A stretch of DNA of 64,000 nt from Icerya purchasi (GCA_039619475.1 CM077115.1:179448695-179512694); one strand, 5' to 3'; positions 1-12,722 are shown, counted from the stretch's first letter. Notes: generated by a model not told the origin, from the sequence alone. Numbers and translations are program-made.

Positions 1-671
1 GATCCGGTGAGTAGAAATGAAAATCAGCTGATACATTTTATAAAAAACTTTCGCGATTAATTGAATAACATGCACACAGTTTTCCGCACATTTAATGCTA
101 GCAGGTATAGTGTTTTCGACCGACATATTTTAAAATTTGAAATTGTTCAGGTACTTTACAATGAGAAGCATAAATATGAGAATGATTAAAAAGAACATCT
201 GAAAGTACTTTTTACCAAAGCTAAACGGGTAATGTGTTCGGTAAGAAATTATCCCTATCTATCCTATTCATCTGAATTCTTTGTTTTCAGTTAAAGTGAT
301 CGCGCGCAATTAAACATTCTTTTTGCTCTGTTACGTAGTAAATGCACGAAATGAATGTCCATCGCATTCCGATTGCAGCGTAGCTGGCTGCAATATCAAT
401 AATTGCGTTTTCTTCTTTTTTTATTTTACCATTATTAATTTATATATTGAAATTGAATTGGTTGAGAATTGCATTAACACTGCGTGCGTCGCGTTTAGCA
501 GTTGAACGGAAAGAGTCACACGTGTACGCTCCTCCGCCTGAGAGAAAAAAATCTTTATACGATCTGTATTTTCAATTCATTTTGATGATCGATTATATAA
601 CATATTGCACTCATTTTTCGTTAAATTTTCACCAATATTTCTTCAAACTCGCATTTTTAACAATGACGAAC
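1..671. other. AT-rich stretch without recognised gene
   Basis: Short open frames occur at 323-505 and 447-731, but they overlap, show no recognisable domain and the second runs into a retrotransposon remnant. I see nothing that supports a gene here. Confidence 0.5.
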
Positions 672-932
672 GGATCGCCCTTATCCCCTAAGCAAACTGT
701 AATACGGTTGCCAGGCGTATTCCTCAGCTAATCAAACACCACTTCTAAAATCGATCGATACACAATCCGTAATACTTCTTTACGTGCCATTCTTGGGCTG
801 CACCGGATCTTTCATTTGTTCGGCGTTTGTGCTTTGGCAGGCGTTCCTCCTTTATCTACTATTCGCGATTATGTTACCTTTTGAGATTCCTTTCGTTGTT
901 CCTTACCACACCGGTAAATCCGATGAATGAAG
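672..932 (+). mobile_element. I-like non-LTR retrotransposon family A, RT C-terminal fragment (copy A1, part 1)
   Basis: Conceptual translation across frame breaks matches the post-RT thumb region of the better preserved family A copy on the minus strand at 54080-56559: the words GLPGVFLS, IRNTSLRAILG, GVCALAGVPPLSTIRDYVTF and DSFRCSLP line up with the corresponding stretch there. Several frameshifts and stops are present, so it is dead. The homology stops near 932 and resumes at about 1645 with the next residues of the same protein, so a block of some 700 bases was inserted into this copy. Confidence 0.8.
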
Positions 933-1623
933 TCTTTCAGATGAATAATATGAAAAGAAATAAAAAAAAGAGACAAGAGGGTTACGAGATGCAGTAAAAA
1001 AGAACTCGACAAAATAATAAATATCAAAATAGACGGAGAAATAATAGAACAAGTAAAAAGACAAAGATATTATTAATCAGCATCATAACGGAAGATGGAA
1101 GATGTGTGCAAAATATAAAAGAAAGAATGTTAGCTTTCACAAAAACGAAAGGATTACTAAAGTCAAAAAATATAGTAACATTTAGTTAAAGAAAAAATTT
1201 ATTAAAACATTTATACGGACTGTGTATTACTCTATGGATCAGAGAGCTAGACAACAGATAAAAAAATGCAAAAACAGCTGAAAGCATTTGAAAAACCTGG
1301 TACTGGAAAAGAATAGAGAAGATAAAACGGACCGACAAAATAGAGAACAAAAAGAAATTTTTAAGTTAATGAAGAAACAGAAACTTACTGAAGAAACTAA
1401 GAGAAAGAAGGCTCAAGTGGATTGGCCTTGTATATAGAAATAATGAATATTTAACGAAAATAATAGAGGGCTCTTTGGAAGGGATGAGATATCAAAAGGA
1501 AGGCCGAGGCAGAATTATATTAAACAAATAGTATATGAGGTACAAAAATGCTATGGAAGCATAAAGAAAATGGCGCTATCCAGAGAATTCTGAGAGACAA
1601 TTTTAACTGTCCACCAATCGTTT
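933..1623 (+). mobile_element. RTE/Craft-like reverse transcriptase C-terminal remnant inserted in A1
   Basis: The translation, over several frames, gives the arthropod endonuclease-reverse transcriptase C-terminal pattern: DGEIIEQVK, then ITEDGRCVQNIKERM, KGLLKSKN, a TDKI...LLKKLRERR stretch, WIGLVYRNNEYLTKIIEGSL, and a terminal MALSREF. Residues typical of the catalytic palm are upstream of the preserved part, so the copy is 5'-truncated and degenerate. It ends in GAAGAAGAAG. Near-identical 11-mers flank it (GATGAATGAAG at 922-932 and GAGGAATGAAG at 1624-1634), a possible target-site duplication with one mismatch. Confidence 0.7.
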
Positions 1624-1634
1624 GAGGAATGAAG

Positions 1635-2735
1635 AAGAAGAATCAAATCCTATTGCCATCCTTTCTGGGCGATCCATTAAGGATTTAATTTTTCTTTCTA
1701 AAGTAGGCATAAATTTAAGCGGCCATCATGTTAATCCGACCACCACAGCGAATCAATTTCCAACATCTATAAACTTAAGCTTAGCAGGGATTCCTTGAGA
1801 ACACCTGAACTTTCTCTATATCCATGTCTCAATTAGTATTAAATAAACTCACCTCCTTCCCTAACTACCTACACATGTGCATACAGATAAAGCGAATCCC
1901 ACTAATTCTCCTTCACTAATTGAATGCGCTTATGAAATTGAAAGCGTAATGTACACCGAGCGCATAAACGACCATTCTTCTGTTTTAAAGGCAGAAATGT
2001 TTGAGATCCTTCTTTGTCGACATACTATTCCAGCATAGTGTCTCAAAATCCCCTTCTTATTTCAGACTCGCTTCAATCTATCAAAGCCATCCAGAGCCCA
2101 GACAGTTCCAACTCTCTACTAACTAAAATAAAAAACCTGCGCTATTCGAACCTTCGCGATCCGATGCATAATATTCTTACGGGTCCTGGCAACGAGCGGG
2201 TTGATTTGGCTGCTAAGGCAACTCTATCTAGCTCGATGCCGTTTAACGTTGTACTGTCTCGATCGGGACCGTCAGTTTTTCTAATGCATTTTTCTGAAGA
2301 GTGGAGCAAACTGTGATCAGAACAAGGCTTAGGTTCATAAAAAATCAAACACCGACCCATGATGGCTGCCGTTCCCCACCTCACGTAGGGATTTCTCGCT
2401 TCTGTCGAGACTGCGCCAGGGGCACACTATACTGTCACATAATTGCGTCCTTGAAGGAGCTCCTTCCATCGTTTTCCTGTCCTTTTGATGGGTTCATGGC
2501 CTCGCCAACTGTGGAGCATCGGCTGAAATGGTGCCGGCATACTTCCCGTACTTCTAGCTATACCTTAACCCACCGTCTGTTGTCGAACCATCCGGACTGT
2601 GATCGGGTACTGCTGCATTTTTTTAGCATCCAATAGACTGCATCGTCTTCTGCAACGTCTATTGAGTCTAATAGCCCAGGTAGAGTTACATACGGCGCCT
2701 AGATTTATATTTGTAAACAGAAAAAAAAATAATAA
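1635..2735 (+). mobile_element. I-like non-LTR retrotransposon family A, RNase H and 3' end (copy A1, part 2)
   Basis: This continues copy A1. The translation resumes with LPSFLGDPLRI and FLSKVGINLSGHHVNP, then the RNase H domain (HTDKANPTN..., SVLKAEMFEILL, ISDSLQSIKAIQSPDS, GNERVDLAAKATLSS) and the cysteine-rich C-terminus (FMASPTVEHRLKWCRHTSRTSS). Frames at 2014-2316 and 2301-2636 are pieces of it. The 3' UTR (AATAGCCCAGGTAG, then ACGGCGCCTAGA) matches the other A copies, and an A-rich tail follows at about 2721. It is broken by several frameshifts and a small deletion in RNase H. Confidence 0.85.
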
Positions 2736-5700
2736 TGACGCATTAGATATTCAGCTACCGTGACGTGGTTCATTAGTTGTGTTTCGTTCGGCTAGAATAT
2801 TATGCTGCCCCACATTGTCACTTCCAAAAATTGACTTGCGCTGGGTTAATGTGTGTTCATAGTTGACTCGCCAGAAAAAAAAAAAAAAATGAAATCCATT
2901 ACTGACATACATAAAGCCCATATTGAATTTTAAAAATTATACGCGTTTTAAATTACCCGTTCAAAACATAAAAAAAAATCTGTTTTTATTCACTTTTATA
3001 CAATAGGTCATACAAAATTGAGTTGTTCTCAAACTGTTTATTTTTAACATAAATTTTACTCTCTATTAATTTTGTTTAGTATCTGCGTGTCCGAAATATT
3101 TTTCTTCACAAACTTCAACGGGATCACTTTTATCATCACAATTTCTACACAGATAATCTGCTTCTGCTGCAAATTTTTAATCATTTTCACAGTTTAATAC
3201 GGCGAATTTTAAAATGTAAAACCGTATATCAAATCATTTAAAAAAAAAAAAAAAATAATAAGATAGTAATTTTATAGTAAGAAAACAGACGAAAATCCCT
3301 TCAGCAACCAAATGAGTAAAATGACGACTGATTTTAATAAATAAAGAAACGATGTATCTGTCGCGTGGTACGATAGACGAACGTACGATTTCCGGTGAAC
3401 AAAGGTCGTTTGTATTTTAATTTTTGAATAATGTAATAAACATAAGTTTATACAAAAAACCAAAAAAAAAAAATATTATTAAATTATACGCAGCAAAGAA
3501 AATATAATGCGTGGTGTATATTTTGACAGAGTGTTAAGCACGTTGCGTGTTGGTAGGTTTAGTTCGAATTTGTTAGACAATAGGTGAACGAGAAGGTCCA
3601 TCTGAGGTTCGCGAGGGTAATCAATTTGGTGTTAGAATGATTGAAGATTTCCGGTCTGTGTGGTGCGGAATAAAGATTAGCAATTGATGACTGGTAAAGG
3701 GCAGCCGGGTGCATTTCGTTTTAAATCTATATTTCGAAAAAACATTTCTTTAAAACTGTTGAAGAGAATATAAATAGGAAGGGGAGAAAAGTGGTTCTCG
3801 GTTTCCCTTTGGCTGCTGTATCTATTAAGATATCTTCGAGGACGTTCGACGCAGTTGTTTTATCATCGGTTAGGTTCGATTACGTTCCGGAAAATTTCAA
3901 ATAAAACGATTTTTTGCAGCTCTGTACGGTTTTCAGAAATAAAAAATCCTCACATCGAGAGCTTTCCCATTTTCGTGTTATTTCTTCCGATGATTATAAA
4001 TGCGGTAAATATTACCACTCGCCTGCTCTTCTCCATGGCCACTTCCTTACTCGACTCTTATTTCTCATTCTTCTGATGAAAATATTTTCTTTACAATGAA
4101 CCGGTTTATTTTTCCCTTAACCGCGATGAACCTGCAAATCAGCGAAACGTTGTTGAAGTGAGTAAAACCTGTGAAAGAGCACGAGCAACAAAAAAAAAAA
4201 AAACCTTACTAGGCACATTTCTCATCGACTTTTTGAATGAGTTTGTGAACTTTTGGCACGCTTGCCGATTTGACAGATGCACATACGACGTACAGTTAAC
4301 ACACGAGAAAATGTAACGAACCGATTTCGTCATGGTTTAACCGCTTGGATGTTTTTAAGAAATTTTTTTACGGTGTTTATAGAGAAGTAAGCTTTACGTA
4401 CGATGAAGAAATTTAGAACAAAGCACACAAGAGAAGTCTATTTACTTGACTGCCTTTTAAAAGATAATTCCGTAATAAACAAGACTAATTAATTCGCGCA
4501 AGGTAATGCGGGCGATAAAAAAATTTATAATAAAAGTAATTAAATCTCTAATTTCGCGGAGATTTACACATAGTTAGTTGTGTCAATTTCCAAAATCGTA
4601 TTACAGTTGTTTGTTTGTTTGTTTGCTTGTTTGCTTGTTTGCTTGTTTGTTTGTTTATTTATTTTTTATAATTATATATAGTTTATTTAAAGTAATAATA
4701 GAATGTTTTATAAAAATATGTATATCGTTCACCTTAGGTGATAAAATCGAACACGATATAAAATACCTCATTATGAAATTACATCGGTGAATGAAAAATA
4801 AAGCTCTTATAACTGTGAAATAAAAATAAAAACATAAACAAATCGAATTAAGCTGTTACCGGAATTTAACGTGGAGAATTTGAACATTTTTGATAGTTTT
4901 GTATTTTTCCTCTATTCTTGCGACAAGAATATACCGATCGAAAAACGATCATCGGCTATGGAATAATTTTTTCAATTTCTTCGTGTTGCAACTTGGTATA
5001 TCGATTTTTCAAAATTTTGCTCTTTGAATTATAAAATTCTGAAGGTTTCATAGTTTCTCCATATTGCAATGCCGAAAATACGGCGATTAAAACAAAAAAA
5101 AATCACCTCTCTAGCTACCGTATAAAATAGATTGTGGATTTTTTGTCTATTTTGTATTTTTAGGCTTTATGGTATAGATCTAGGAGGTATAGGCGTCGAG
5201 CGTATTAAACAATCGGATGATACAATGTCGTTATTAGTAGTGTGGTCTTTAGGAAGAAATTTAAATTTCACAGAATTTACTAAAACAAGCGTGCAATCAT
5301 AATTTATCACCGAATAATGCAAAGAAATAACTTAAGGTTTTCATGATTTCTTATTTTCGTTATTCATCTACTTTCGAAAGGTCGAAATGGAAACACAATA
5401 TATGTATATATATATATCAGAAACGTTGTGCGGCAGAAACTGTGTAAGAAAAAGTGATTGAAATTTCTAAAAAATCTCGAAATAAAAAAAAAAAAGGAAA
5501 AAAACAATTATTTTCCAAACGCGCCGAATGATATTGGAAGCGTTTCAGAGAGAATAGCGAATCGGAGCCAACCAAAAAATTAAGGAGTATTTTAAAAAGC
5601 AATTAGCTCATTTATATTCGGCTGATATCCCCCCTGTTCTTGTGATTTATGTCGGACTAACTAATAGTAAGTCGATGTAGGTTCAGGTTGAAGAACTTGA

Positions 5701-6359
5701 ATCAAATTACTGCGACACAAATGTTAGTATCCAGCCGAAAGCGAAAAAAAAATTCAACGCTAAATTATTACGTCCGACAGCATCGAATGTGTTAGCCCCC
5801 GGTCGAAAATTTTAAAGTCTGGAATGTAAGAATTTCAATATAGATTCCAAATGCCAGTTATTGAATTAAAACTAAACGCGATTCCATTAAGCGGTCCCAT
5901 TAGCTCGATTACGTTGATTTATTTTAAATTATTTAAATAACTTAAATAATACGACGAAGTGCATTAAATTGATTACCTATTCGGACGAGAGAAATATTTT
6001 TTATCGATATTGTTACGCCGATTATTAGTTTGCTTAGTATTCCTTGACAAATCAAGTGAAAAATCTGTTCGCATGTTTAAAAGTGCAGTGGGATAACATA
6101 CGACTAATAAGTAATTAAACATATGATACAAAATCGCGCGCGAAACTAAAAGGAAAAGAAGGCTAATGAAGTAGGATAAAAGAAAATAGGAATTAACAGT
6201 TAAATAGACAAATACTAGAACGGTGTAGAAATACGTATAAAACTAGAAGAAGAGATATTTCTTGTGCACGGTCATCAAAACCAAAAAAAAGTTGCATAAA
6301 AAACGCATGGAAAAACAAAGAAAGGAATAAAAATTGGTAGACTAGGTAAATCGGCTCCT
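2736..6359. other. No gene recognised; AT-rich intergenic or intronic DNA
   Basis: Poly(A) runs occur at about 2876-2889, 3240-3254 and 4190-4204 and a tetranucleotide repeat at 4608-4668. The open frames here (for example 4139-4333 minus and 5417-5602 minus) are short, low in complexity and without recognisable domains. Confidence 0.5.
4608..4668. repeat. (TTTG)n/(CTTG)n microsatellite
   Basis: A run of TTTG units is interrupted by CTTG variants and ends in TTTATTTATTTT. It creates the repetitive CLFVCLLVCLFACLF open frame, which is not a gene. Confidence 0.9.
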
Positions 6360-7270
6360 GCTTCTGTAATCTTTACTGAATCTAACGTTCCTCCTTTGCA
6401 AAATACGGTACGTTTCACTTAGATCATCGTTTTCTTACAATGCGTCTTCCGATTTCTTCTTGAAAACTTATTCTTCTTACTTGTTCGTACTACAAAACTG
6501 GCGATTTACTTTCAAAAAAAATAAAAAATAAAAAACCCCTTCTATTCGATTTATTAAATTTTTTTCACAAATTACGTCTCACAATAAATTACCTTACTTT
6601 ACTCTTAACTTTACGGACATTTTTCTTCCTTCTAATTTATTTTCGTCGTTTCTTCATTCTAGAGCTTTTCCGCAGGATTTCACTAATCGTGAGTTTCTTC
6701 ATGCTATTAATTCTTTATTTCCTTTTCATTCTCTTCCTTTTAATGACAGATCGAAGGGTCTCTTAACAGCGTGTTGAAGCATTCGTGACAATAATAAATT
6801 TCTAACCATTCCGGATGCTAACAATGTTTTGCAAATAATCTCATCTTCACTTCCTCATTCTTCCCATAAGTCTATTATTTTCCGCATTCTCTACTATTCT
6901 TCGTATTCGTTCAGTTATCTATAACCTTTCCTAAAGTTATCGCATTTAGATTGATTTTTTTCAGATCCCATGTTGGTATAGAGGGAAATGAAAGGAATGT
7001 GCGACCACTTATGATACAGCTGCGAAATGGACAAATACATTGCCAATAACTTTCCAAAAGTTCCATTTTAAGTTTTAATGCTATCTCCTTTTCTAATCAG
7101 CTTTCCTTTTATCTTTCTATTCAGCCTTACTTTTGGTTTCACGATTTTTTCCTTCCTCGCTGCGTTACATTCATGTCACTAGTGTTTTTAACTCGCTTCC
7201 CTCATCTCGTTATCGTTTTTCATTTACAGACTCTTTTTACTATCCCCCCGCTGATTACATCCTTTTCAAA
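6360..7270 (+). mobile_element. Degenerate family B-like non-LTR retrotransposon, RNase H part (copy B1)
   Basis: Reading over several frames gives a recognisable RNase H tail: DANNVLQIISSSLPHSSHKS resembles the region around the third catalytic position, SHVGIEGNE at about 6967-6993 is the hallmark ahead of the last catalytic aspartate, and QPYFWFHDFFLPRC followed by FMSLVFLTRFPHLVIVFHLQ lines up with the family B C-terminal stretch at 62150-62280. Many stops and frameshifts make it a pseudogene. The pyrimidine-rich upstream sequence from about 6360 is probably part of the same element. Confidence 0.6.
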
Positions 7271-7320
7271 TGTTTCGCGTATAAGTGAAATATTAAAAGC
7301 TCGTTAATATAGTCTATTAG

Positions 7321-7565
7321 ATACAAACTGGGGGGGGGTGTAGAAAAAGGATATGAGTTATAGGAAAAATAAATTTATAAGTTGTAAAGGCTTAATATTT
7401 TATTAAACAAGGATGAAATCTTAATTAAAACATAATTTTCGTGGGTTTTTGGCAAATTGTTCATGATTACGCACCTATGTATACTCATCATGGTCAGTTG
7501 ATTAAAAAGTTTCAAGGCTCCAGGGGGGCGGCTGCCCCCCTGCCCCCCACTGGCGACATCCATGT
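7321..7565. mobile_element. Candidate short DNA transposon with G/C-run ends
   Basis: One end carries a run of nine or more G just after AAACT (7327-7337), and the other a complex of G and C runs ending in CCCCCCACTGGCGACA (7516-7556). Ends of the type CAGTGGCG followed by G-rich sequence are common in hAT-like elements, but I cannot align the two ends convincingly as inverted repeats. The minus-strand frame at 7375-7563 is a by-product. Confidence 0.25.
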
Positions 7566-9029
7566 ATATATGTGTATATTTCCATTGTAGTTTAAGATTA
7601 TTCTTTAAGGTATATTTACTTTCTTACAAAAAATCGACGATAGTACGGGAATCAATCTCGAGGCGACTAAAAACGAGTTGTTAAAAAAAAAGAAACAAAA
7701 AGAAAAGAATGCCGTAAGATAATTTTTTATGCCGGTTTTAAGTTTTGTTTGTTTTCAATAATATTTATAATTTTTCTTGTTCTACTACAAACAAAGCCGA
7801 TTAAATTTATTGTATAGATCGGCGACGTAACATAGATATTAGCGGCAAAAATAAAAATGATGAACTTGTTCGACGATGACGATGTGTTAACAATGGAAAA
7901 AATGACGATTGTCGGACTCACATCAGCAACTCCGTAGGAATGATGTTTATCAATTAAGCAGAATTATACGGAGCAGAGATGAAAGGCCCTGCCTGAATAG
8001 CAAACTTGACGAAAGTTTTAGGCATTAGCAGGGCAATCGGTACGATTTCGGTTCGTTCATTAATCAAAGACGACACTAGTTCGTTCGCTTGCACCTGTCA
8101 ATCAGCACTGCTGCCTTCTTTTCATCAGTCATAATTCCTCCGCTCTCCTTGTCGTTCCGTTTGTTTTTATCTTTTCAAAAATATACTCCGCCGACTCGCG
8201 ACGAAAACCTTCGTCCGACATGACTCCTGTTTCGCTTTATTCAGCCTGTCCCAAAATGGCTGCAGTTGTGTTTGTTTTGAAGATATTCCAAAGTTCTGTA
8301 GTTACTCAGTTCATTCATGTGACGGTATTTTCTTTTAATGGCGAAGAATTTTTAGCTAATTTTCCCTTTTTCTTTTTTCTTTTTTAGTTTTTACTTGAAA
8401 CAAGGCTTTAGATCTAAATCTCATGATATATGACGTAATAAGTGCTCATCCGTTACAATTAAGTGAAATCGGTTATTTGAGATATTGATAGCCGTCCTTT
8501 TCGGAAAAAATACAAAATATTTTAGTGTTACACGAAATACTGTAAAATAACTTTAATCAAGCTGCATACAGCCAGTAAGTTCCTGTTGAAAAATTATTAG
8601 TTGTTAGTGACGTTATAAAAAAATTTGTATATTTTTTGCGAAATTATACGCGAACTATTGTCGTTTCTCACTGCCGCTTAAAGTGTTTTTTTTTAAATTG
8701 ATGTCAAATAAACTGAAAATATTGCGAAATAAACTTGACTCAATTATTTTAAAAGTTTGTGCTAACTTCGGCTCTTGTAAATAAATTGAAATTCGAACGC
8801 GTTAGCTATTCCCATTCAGACTAAGGTTTTTTTAAGAATTAATATTAAGAAATTTTTTTTAAAATTGAAATACAGAAAATTTAAGAGCAAACGAGTTATA
8901 TATTTTTTAAATGATTTTACATTAAGCCTTTATAATTATGCCTGATTTTTAACAGGTGTTAGCATTTCATTATTGTGAATTCGTAGTCACTCCTTGAAAA
9001 ATTATCAGCGGCATAACATATGAAAAGTT
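7566..9029. other. No gene recognised
   Basis: AT-rich sequence with short low-complexity frames only (for example 7727-7921 minus). Nothing that I can support as a gene or element. Confidence 0.45.
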
Positions 9030-9600
9030 GCAAAAGAGGGAGTAGTAGTCATCAACGGTCGTATCATCAACAACATAAGATATGCTGACGATACGGTTCT
9101 TCTTGCTTGCAGATAACGGCAGCTACAAAGACTCATAGATGCAGTGGCTGCGGCTGGCGAAGTTTTGGAACTTATTCCTAAATGTAACCAAAATTAACGT
9201 AATGGTATTTCAAAAAAAAATACGTATCGACCACTTGCATGTCTAATAACGAAATAATGAAACCAGTATCACTTTTCAAATATCTGGGAACCCTAGTTGA
9301 CGAAAGCTGTAGACCAGAAAAAAAAAGTGCGGTCAAGAATCGAACAGGCACGAGCAGCCTTCATAGAAATGAAGAATTTCTTCACAACTATTGATTTGAG
9401 CCTCTATCTACGCCTTCGAATGATACAATGTTATGTTATAACTGTTCTTACGTATGGATGTGAGGCATACACCCTCAGTATTGGATGCCTTCGAAATGTT
9501 CCTGTACAGGAGAATGCCAAGAAAGTAACCAATGCAGAGCTCTTGCGGCAAATTGACCGGAAAAAGAAAAAGAGAATATAGTTTTGTGAACTTATAAGTT
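9030..9600 (+). mobile_element. RTE/Craft-like reverse transcriptase fragment
   Basis: The translation starts with VVVINGRIINNIRYADDTVL, containing the RT catalytic box YADD at about 9080, and continues through the thumb region: RSRIEQARAAFIEMKNFFTT, LSLYLRLRMIQCYVITVLTY and YGCEAYTL in the frame 9297-9581. These are the signature words of the arthropod endonuclease-RT group. A stop after LLACR and further breaks show it is a pseudogene, and it is truncated at both ends. Copy E is inserted immediately downstream. Confidence 0.8.
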
Positions 9601-9614
9601 ATCAACACTAGTAT

Positions 9615-10660
9615 CCCCATTACTCCTCCCGAAACTTAAGTCTTTTATCCATGACGACCTTTGCTCCAGTGATCATTTCCCAGTATTCCTACAGTTCGCG
9701 GGATACCATCCATCACCGCTAATTCCAAGACCCCCACGATTTTTGTTCCACAAGGCGGACTGGGCGGCATACGAGGCCGGAATCAAAATCCCAGCTCCTA
9801 GCGAGTCCCTACCAGACAATTTAAGCACGTTTCTTAATGCCATTCTACACACCGCCTGCTTATCAATACCCATCTCTCACAATTCTCGAGCTAAGAGAGT
9901 ACCATGGTGGTGCAAAGAGATTCATACCGCAATCCAACAGCGCAAACGAGCACTCAGAAAGTATAAAACGTCTCGGTCGCTACCTGACTTAATAGCCTTC
10001 AAAAAGTCCCGAGCTCTTGCCCGTGCTCTTATTCGCGGCAAAAAACAAGAATGCTGGGAACAGTTTATCGCATCGATCTCTTCGTCAACGTCAAATAGGA
10101 CCATGTGGAACAAAATAAAATCCATCAGCGGAATTAACAGCGCCCCAAAACGCGTCCAACTCAGAATCAATGGCAGCCAGATAACGGATGAAGCGGATGT
10201 CGCCAAAGCGTTTGCCAGCTACTTTGCCGCAGCATCGTCGTCAGAAAAGTACCCTCCCGCCTTCCGCAGTATGAAACACCAAGCAGAGCAGCAGCCAATG
10301 CACTTCCCATCCGAATCCAATGAAACATACAACAGTAACTTTACCATCTCAGAATTAAATTTCCAACTCAACTACCACACATCCAACACTGCTCCTGGCC
10401 CCGACTGTATCCACCCGTACATGCTAAAGTATCTTCCAATTTCCGGCAAACATTTTCTCCTACATACAACCAAATCTGGAATTCCGGAAACATTCCGGCA
10501 CAATGGAAATCAGCCAATATCATTCCAACACTAAAGGAAAATAAAGATCCTACTCTTCCCGAAAGTTTCCGTCCTATTTCATTGCTTAGTGTCATTTCCA
10601 AAACGCTGGAGAAGATGGTTAATAGGCGCCTCATGTTTTTCCTAGAACAAAAATCAGCTA
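9615..10660 (+). pseudogene. Family E: endonuclease C-terminus and RT N-terminus (frameshifted)
   Basis: The frame that includes 9743-10534 is already open at 9662 and reads CSSDHFPVFLQFAGYHPSPL; SDHFPV is the last catalytic block of the APE-type endonuclease. A linker follows with VPWWCKEIHTAIQQRKRALRKY, a common connector in this superfamily, and then the start of the RT domain with ELNFQLNYHTSNTAPGPDCI (PGPD block). Near 10460 the reading shifts by one: the coherent protein continues in another frame as YNQIWNSGNIPAQWK, PESFRPISLLSVISKTLEKM and NRRLMFFLEQKSAT. A deletion of about 20 codons follows near 10660, where family A has its IQAG region, removing part of the RT fingers. Confidence 0.85.
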
Positions 10661-12664
10661 CTTAGCCTGCAAAGGCAGATTTTATCGGCGTTTCATCGCC
10701 AACAGCACCTCTACGCAGTATTTTTCGATTTAGAAAAAGCATTTGACCGCCTGTGGCGTCATGGCTTACTACTAAAACTGCGAACGGCGGGAATCGCCGG
10801 AAAATTGGGTAAATACCTACACAGCTTCTTAGACAATAGAACGATCCAAGTTACGACTGGTTCGTCAACGTCTGAACTTATGCTGTTGGAAAATGGCGTA
10901 CCACAAGGCTCTGCTTTAAGCGCAACCTTGTTCATATATTATATCAATGATATAACTGACTGCCTTGCCACCCCAGTAACGTCCCGGCTCTACGTTGATG
11001 ACCTGAATATATCCTTATCGTCCAACCATCCTATAAACGCTCAAAATATCCTCCAAAAAGCCATCGAAAATTTACAAAAGTGGTCCAATGATAACGGTCT
11101 GACCTTTTCCTTAACAAAAACAATATGTGTTGATTTCCACAGGGGACGCCAAAACCCACTTCCCAGCGTATTCCTGAATGGTTTTCCTATCCCAAATCGT
11201 CCATCAGTCAAGTTTCTAGGCCTAATATTTGATAAAAAACTTTCTTGGCGCTCTCACATAGCTGAGCTCAAAACCAAATTCCTAAAATCCTTGTCTATCC
11301 TGAAATATCTATCAAATTACAAGTACAATATAAACCCAAAATTACTTCTTACAATTTACAGATCGATTATCCTTTCACGAATCAATTACGGGTGCCAGGT
11401 GTACTCCTCAGCCGCTAAAAGTGTGCTAAGATCCTTAGATCCTATACATTCTGCTGCCCTCCGATCTATCCTTTCTGTTTATCCCTCTTCTCCGGTTATA
11501 AGTTTGTATGCACTGGCAGGTTGTCCCCCGCTGTCCTACTATAGGAAGTACTATAACTTTAAAGAATTGAGCACCCTCCTTAGTAGTACCAAAACCCCAA
11601 CAATATCTCATGATATGAGGTTTGGGAATGATCCAGTGCCCGAACTTTTTTCGGTAATGGGTCGTTTCCAAATCTTTTCAATCCCAAGAACTCTGCCAGA
11701 CTTCGCAGCAACCGCACCACCTTGGAGTCAGCCAATCACAAACATCAACATATCGCTGAAAAAATTTAACAAAGCACAATACCCCTCAAACATAGCACAA
11801 ATAGCAACAAATATCATAGCGAGTTACACAGACCATGCATGCCTCTACACAGATGGAGCGAAGGCAATAGGTTATCAGTCACCGGCGGCATGCTCCTTCG
11901 AAGTCTCAGGGGCAGCAGAGTCAGTTAGACTGCACGATTGCTGTACAGCACTGGACGCTGAAATATACGCGATGGTCTTTTGCATCCAACACTATACCGA
12001 TAGCAACCACCAGTCCCAAAAGGCCCTACTCATAACTGACTCTCTAGACTCCCTTCAACTCATATCGGGGATTAAATCCAACAACCCTTTGGTAAGGAAG
12101 GTCCATTACCTATTATACGGGTTATCACATTTAAACTCCGAAATGTCCTTCCTATGGGTGCCGGCTCATGTTGGGATTCCAGGCAACGAGCGTGTCAATC
12201 GAGCAGCTCAGGCGACATTGTTCTCTCCAATGCCACACAACCCCCCTCTTCCCCCTACATTGGCTCATTTATTTATGCAGCAAACTGGAGAAGAATGGCA
12301 ACAGGAATGGAGATCTTCAAGTACGTTTCTCCGAAGCATAAAAACAACCACGGAGCCTTGGTGGCCCACAGACGGAGTTTCCCGCAGAGATTTTTCTGTC
12401 CTGAATCGTCTCCGAATAGGACATACAACCCTCTCGCACGGCTACATATTCACGAGCCAGGTACCCCCAAATGTCTGCCCCTTTTGTAGTCAACCGAGCG
12501 CCCCATCCACCTATCACCTACTTCTCGAATGTCCCTCTTTTGCAGTACCACGATCCATGCACTTCACCACTTCCTCTAGTTCTACGATACTGTCAAACGC
12601 TCCTCCCGCGGTCGCAGCTGTATTAGCTTACATGCGGAGCAGCGATCTGTACTATCGCGTTTAA
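10661..12664 (+). pseudogene. Family E: RT palm/thumb, RNase H and C-terminal zinc-knuckle region
   Basis: After the deletion the frame (open until the stop at 12662-12664) gives LLSLQRQILSAFHRQQHLYA and VFFDLEKAFDRLW (first RT aspartate), GVPQGSALSATLF (template grip), and YVDDLNISL (catalytic DD with YVDD in place of the usual YADD). RNase H follows: LYTDGAK (D), LDAEIYAM (E), LITDSLDSL (D) and WVPAHVGIPGNERVNRAAQ, where the last catalytic aspartate is replaced by asparagine. The C-terminus holds CPFCSQPSAPSTYHLLLECP, a CCHC-like knuckle. The RT gap and this substitution suggest that it is inactive. A start at 10805 would be internal and is not a natural start. Confidence 0.9.
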
Positions 12665-12680
12665 TCCCCTTAAGTAGGCT

Positions 12681-12722
12681 CCATGTGCTGTAATAGCCCC
12701 AGTAGTTAAACACGGCACATGG
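12681..12722 (+). other. 3' UTR hairpin of family E
   Basis: CCATGTGCTGT at 12681-12691 pairs with ACACGGCACATGG at 12710-12722 (one G-U pair). The loop carries AATAGCCCC and AGTAGTT, the same loop words as the family A 3' UTR, while the stem sequence differs in both arms together. Confidence 0.7.

Noticed and set aside
7375..7563. 62-codon minus-strand frame with GGQGGSRPPGAL
   Set aside because: The glycine/proline part comes from G and C runs at a putative element end.
10805..10807. Start codon for the long family E frame
   Set aside because: The frame is coherent with RT sequence upstream of this position; the start is internal to a 5'-truncated element.
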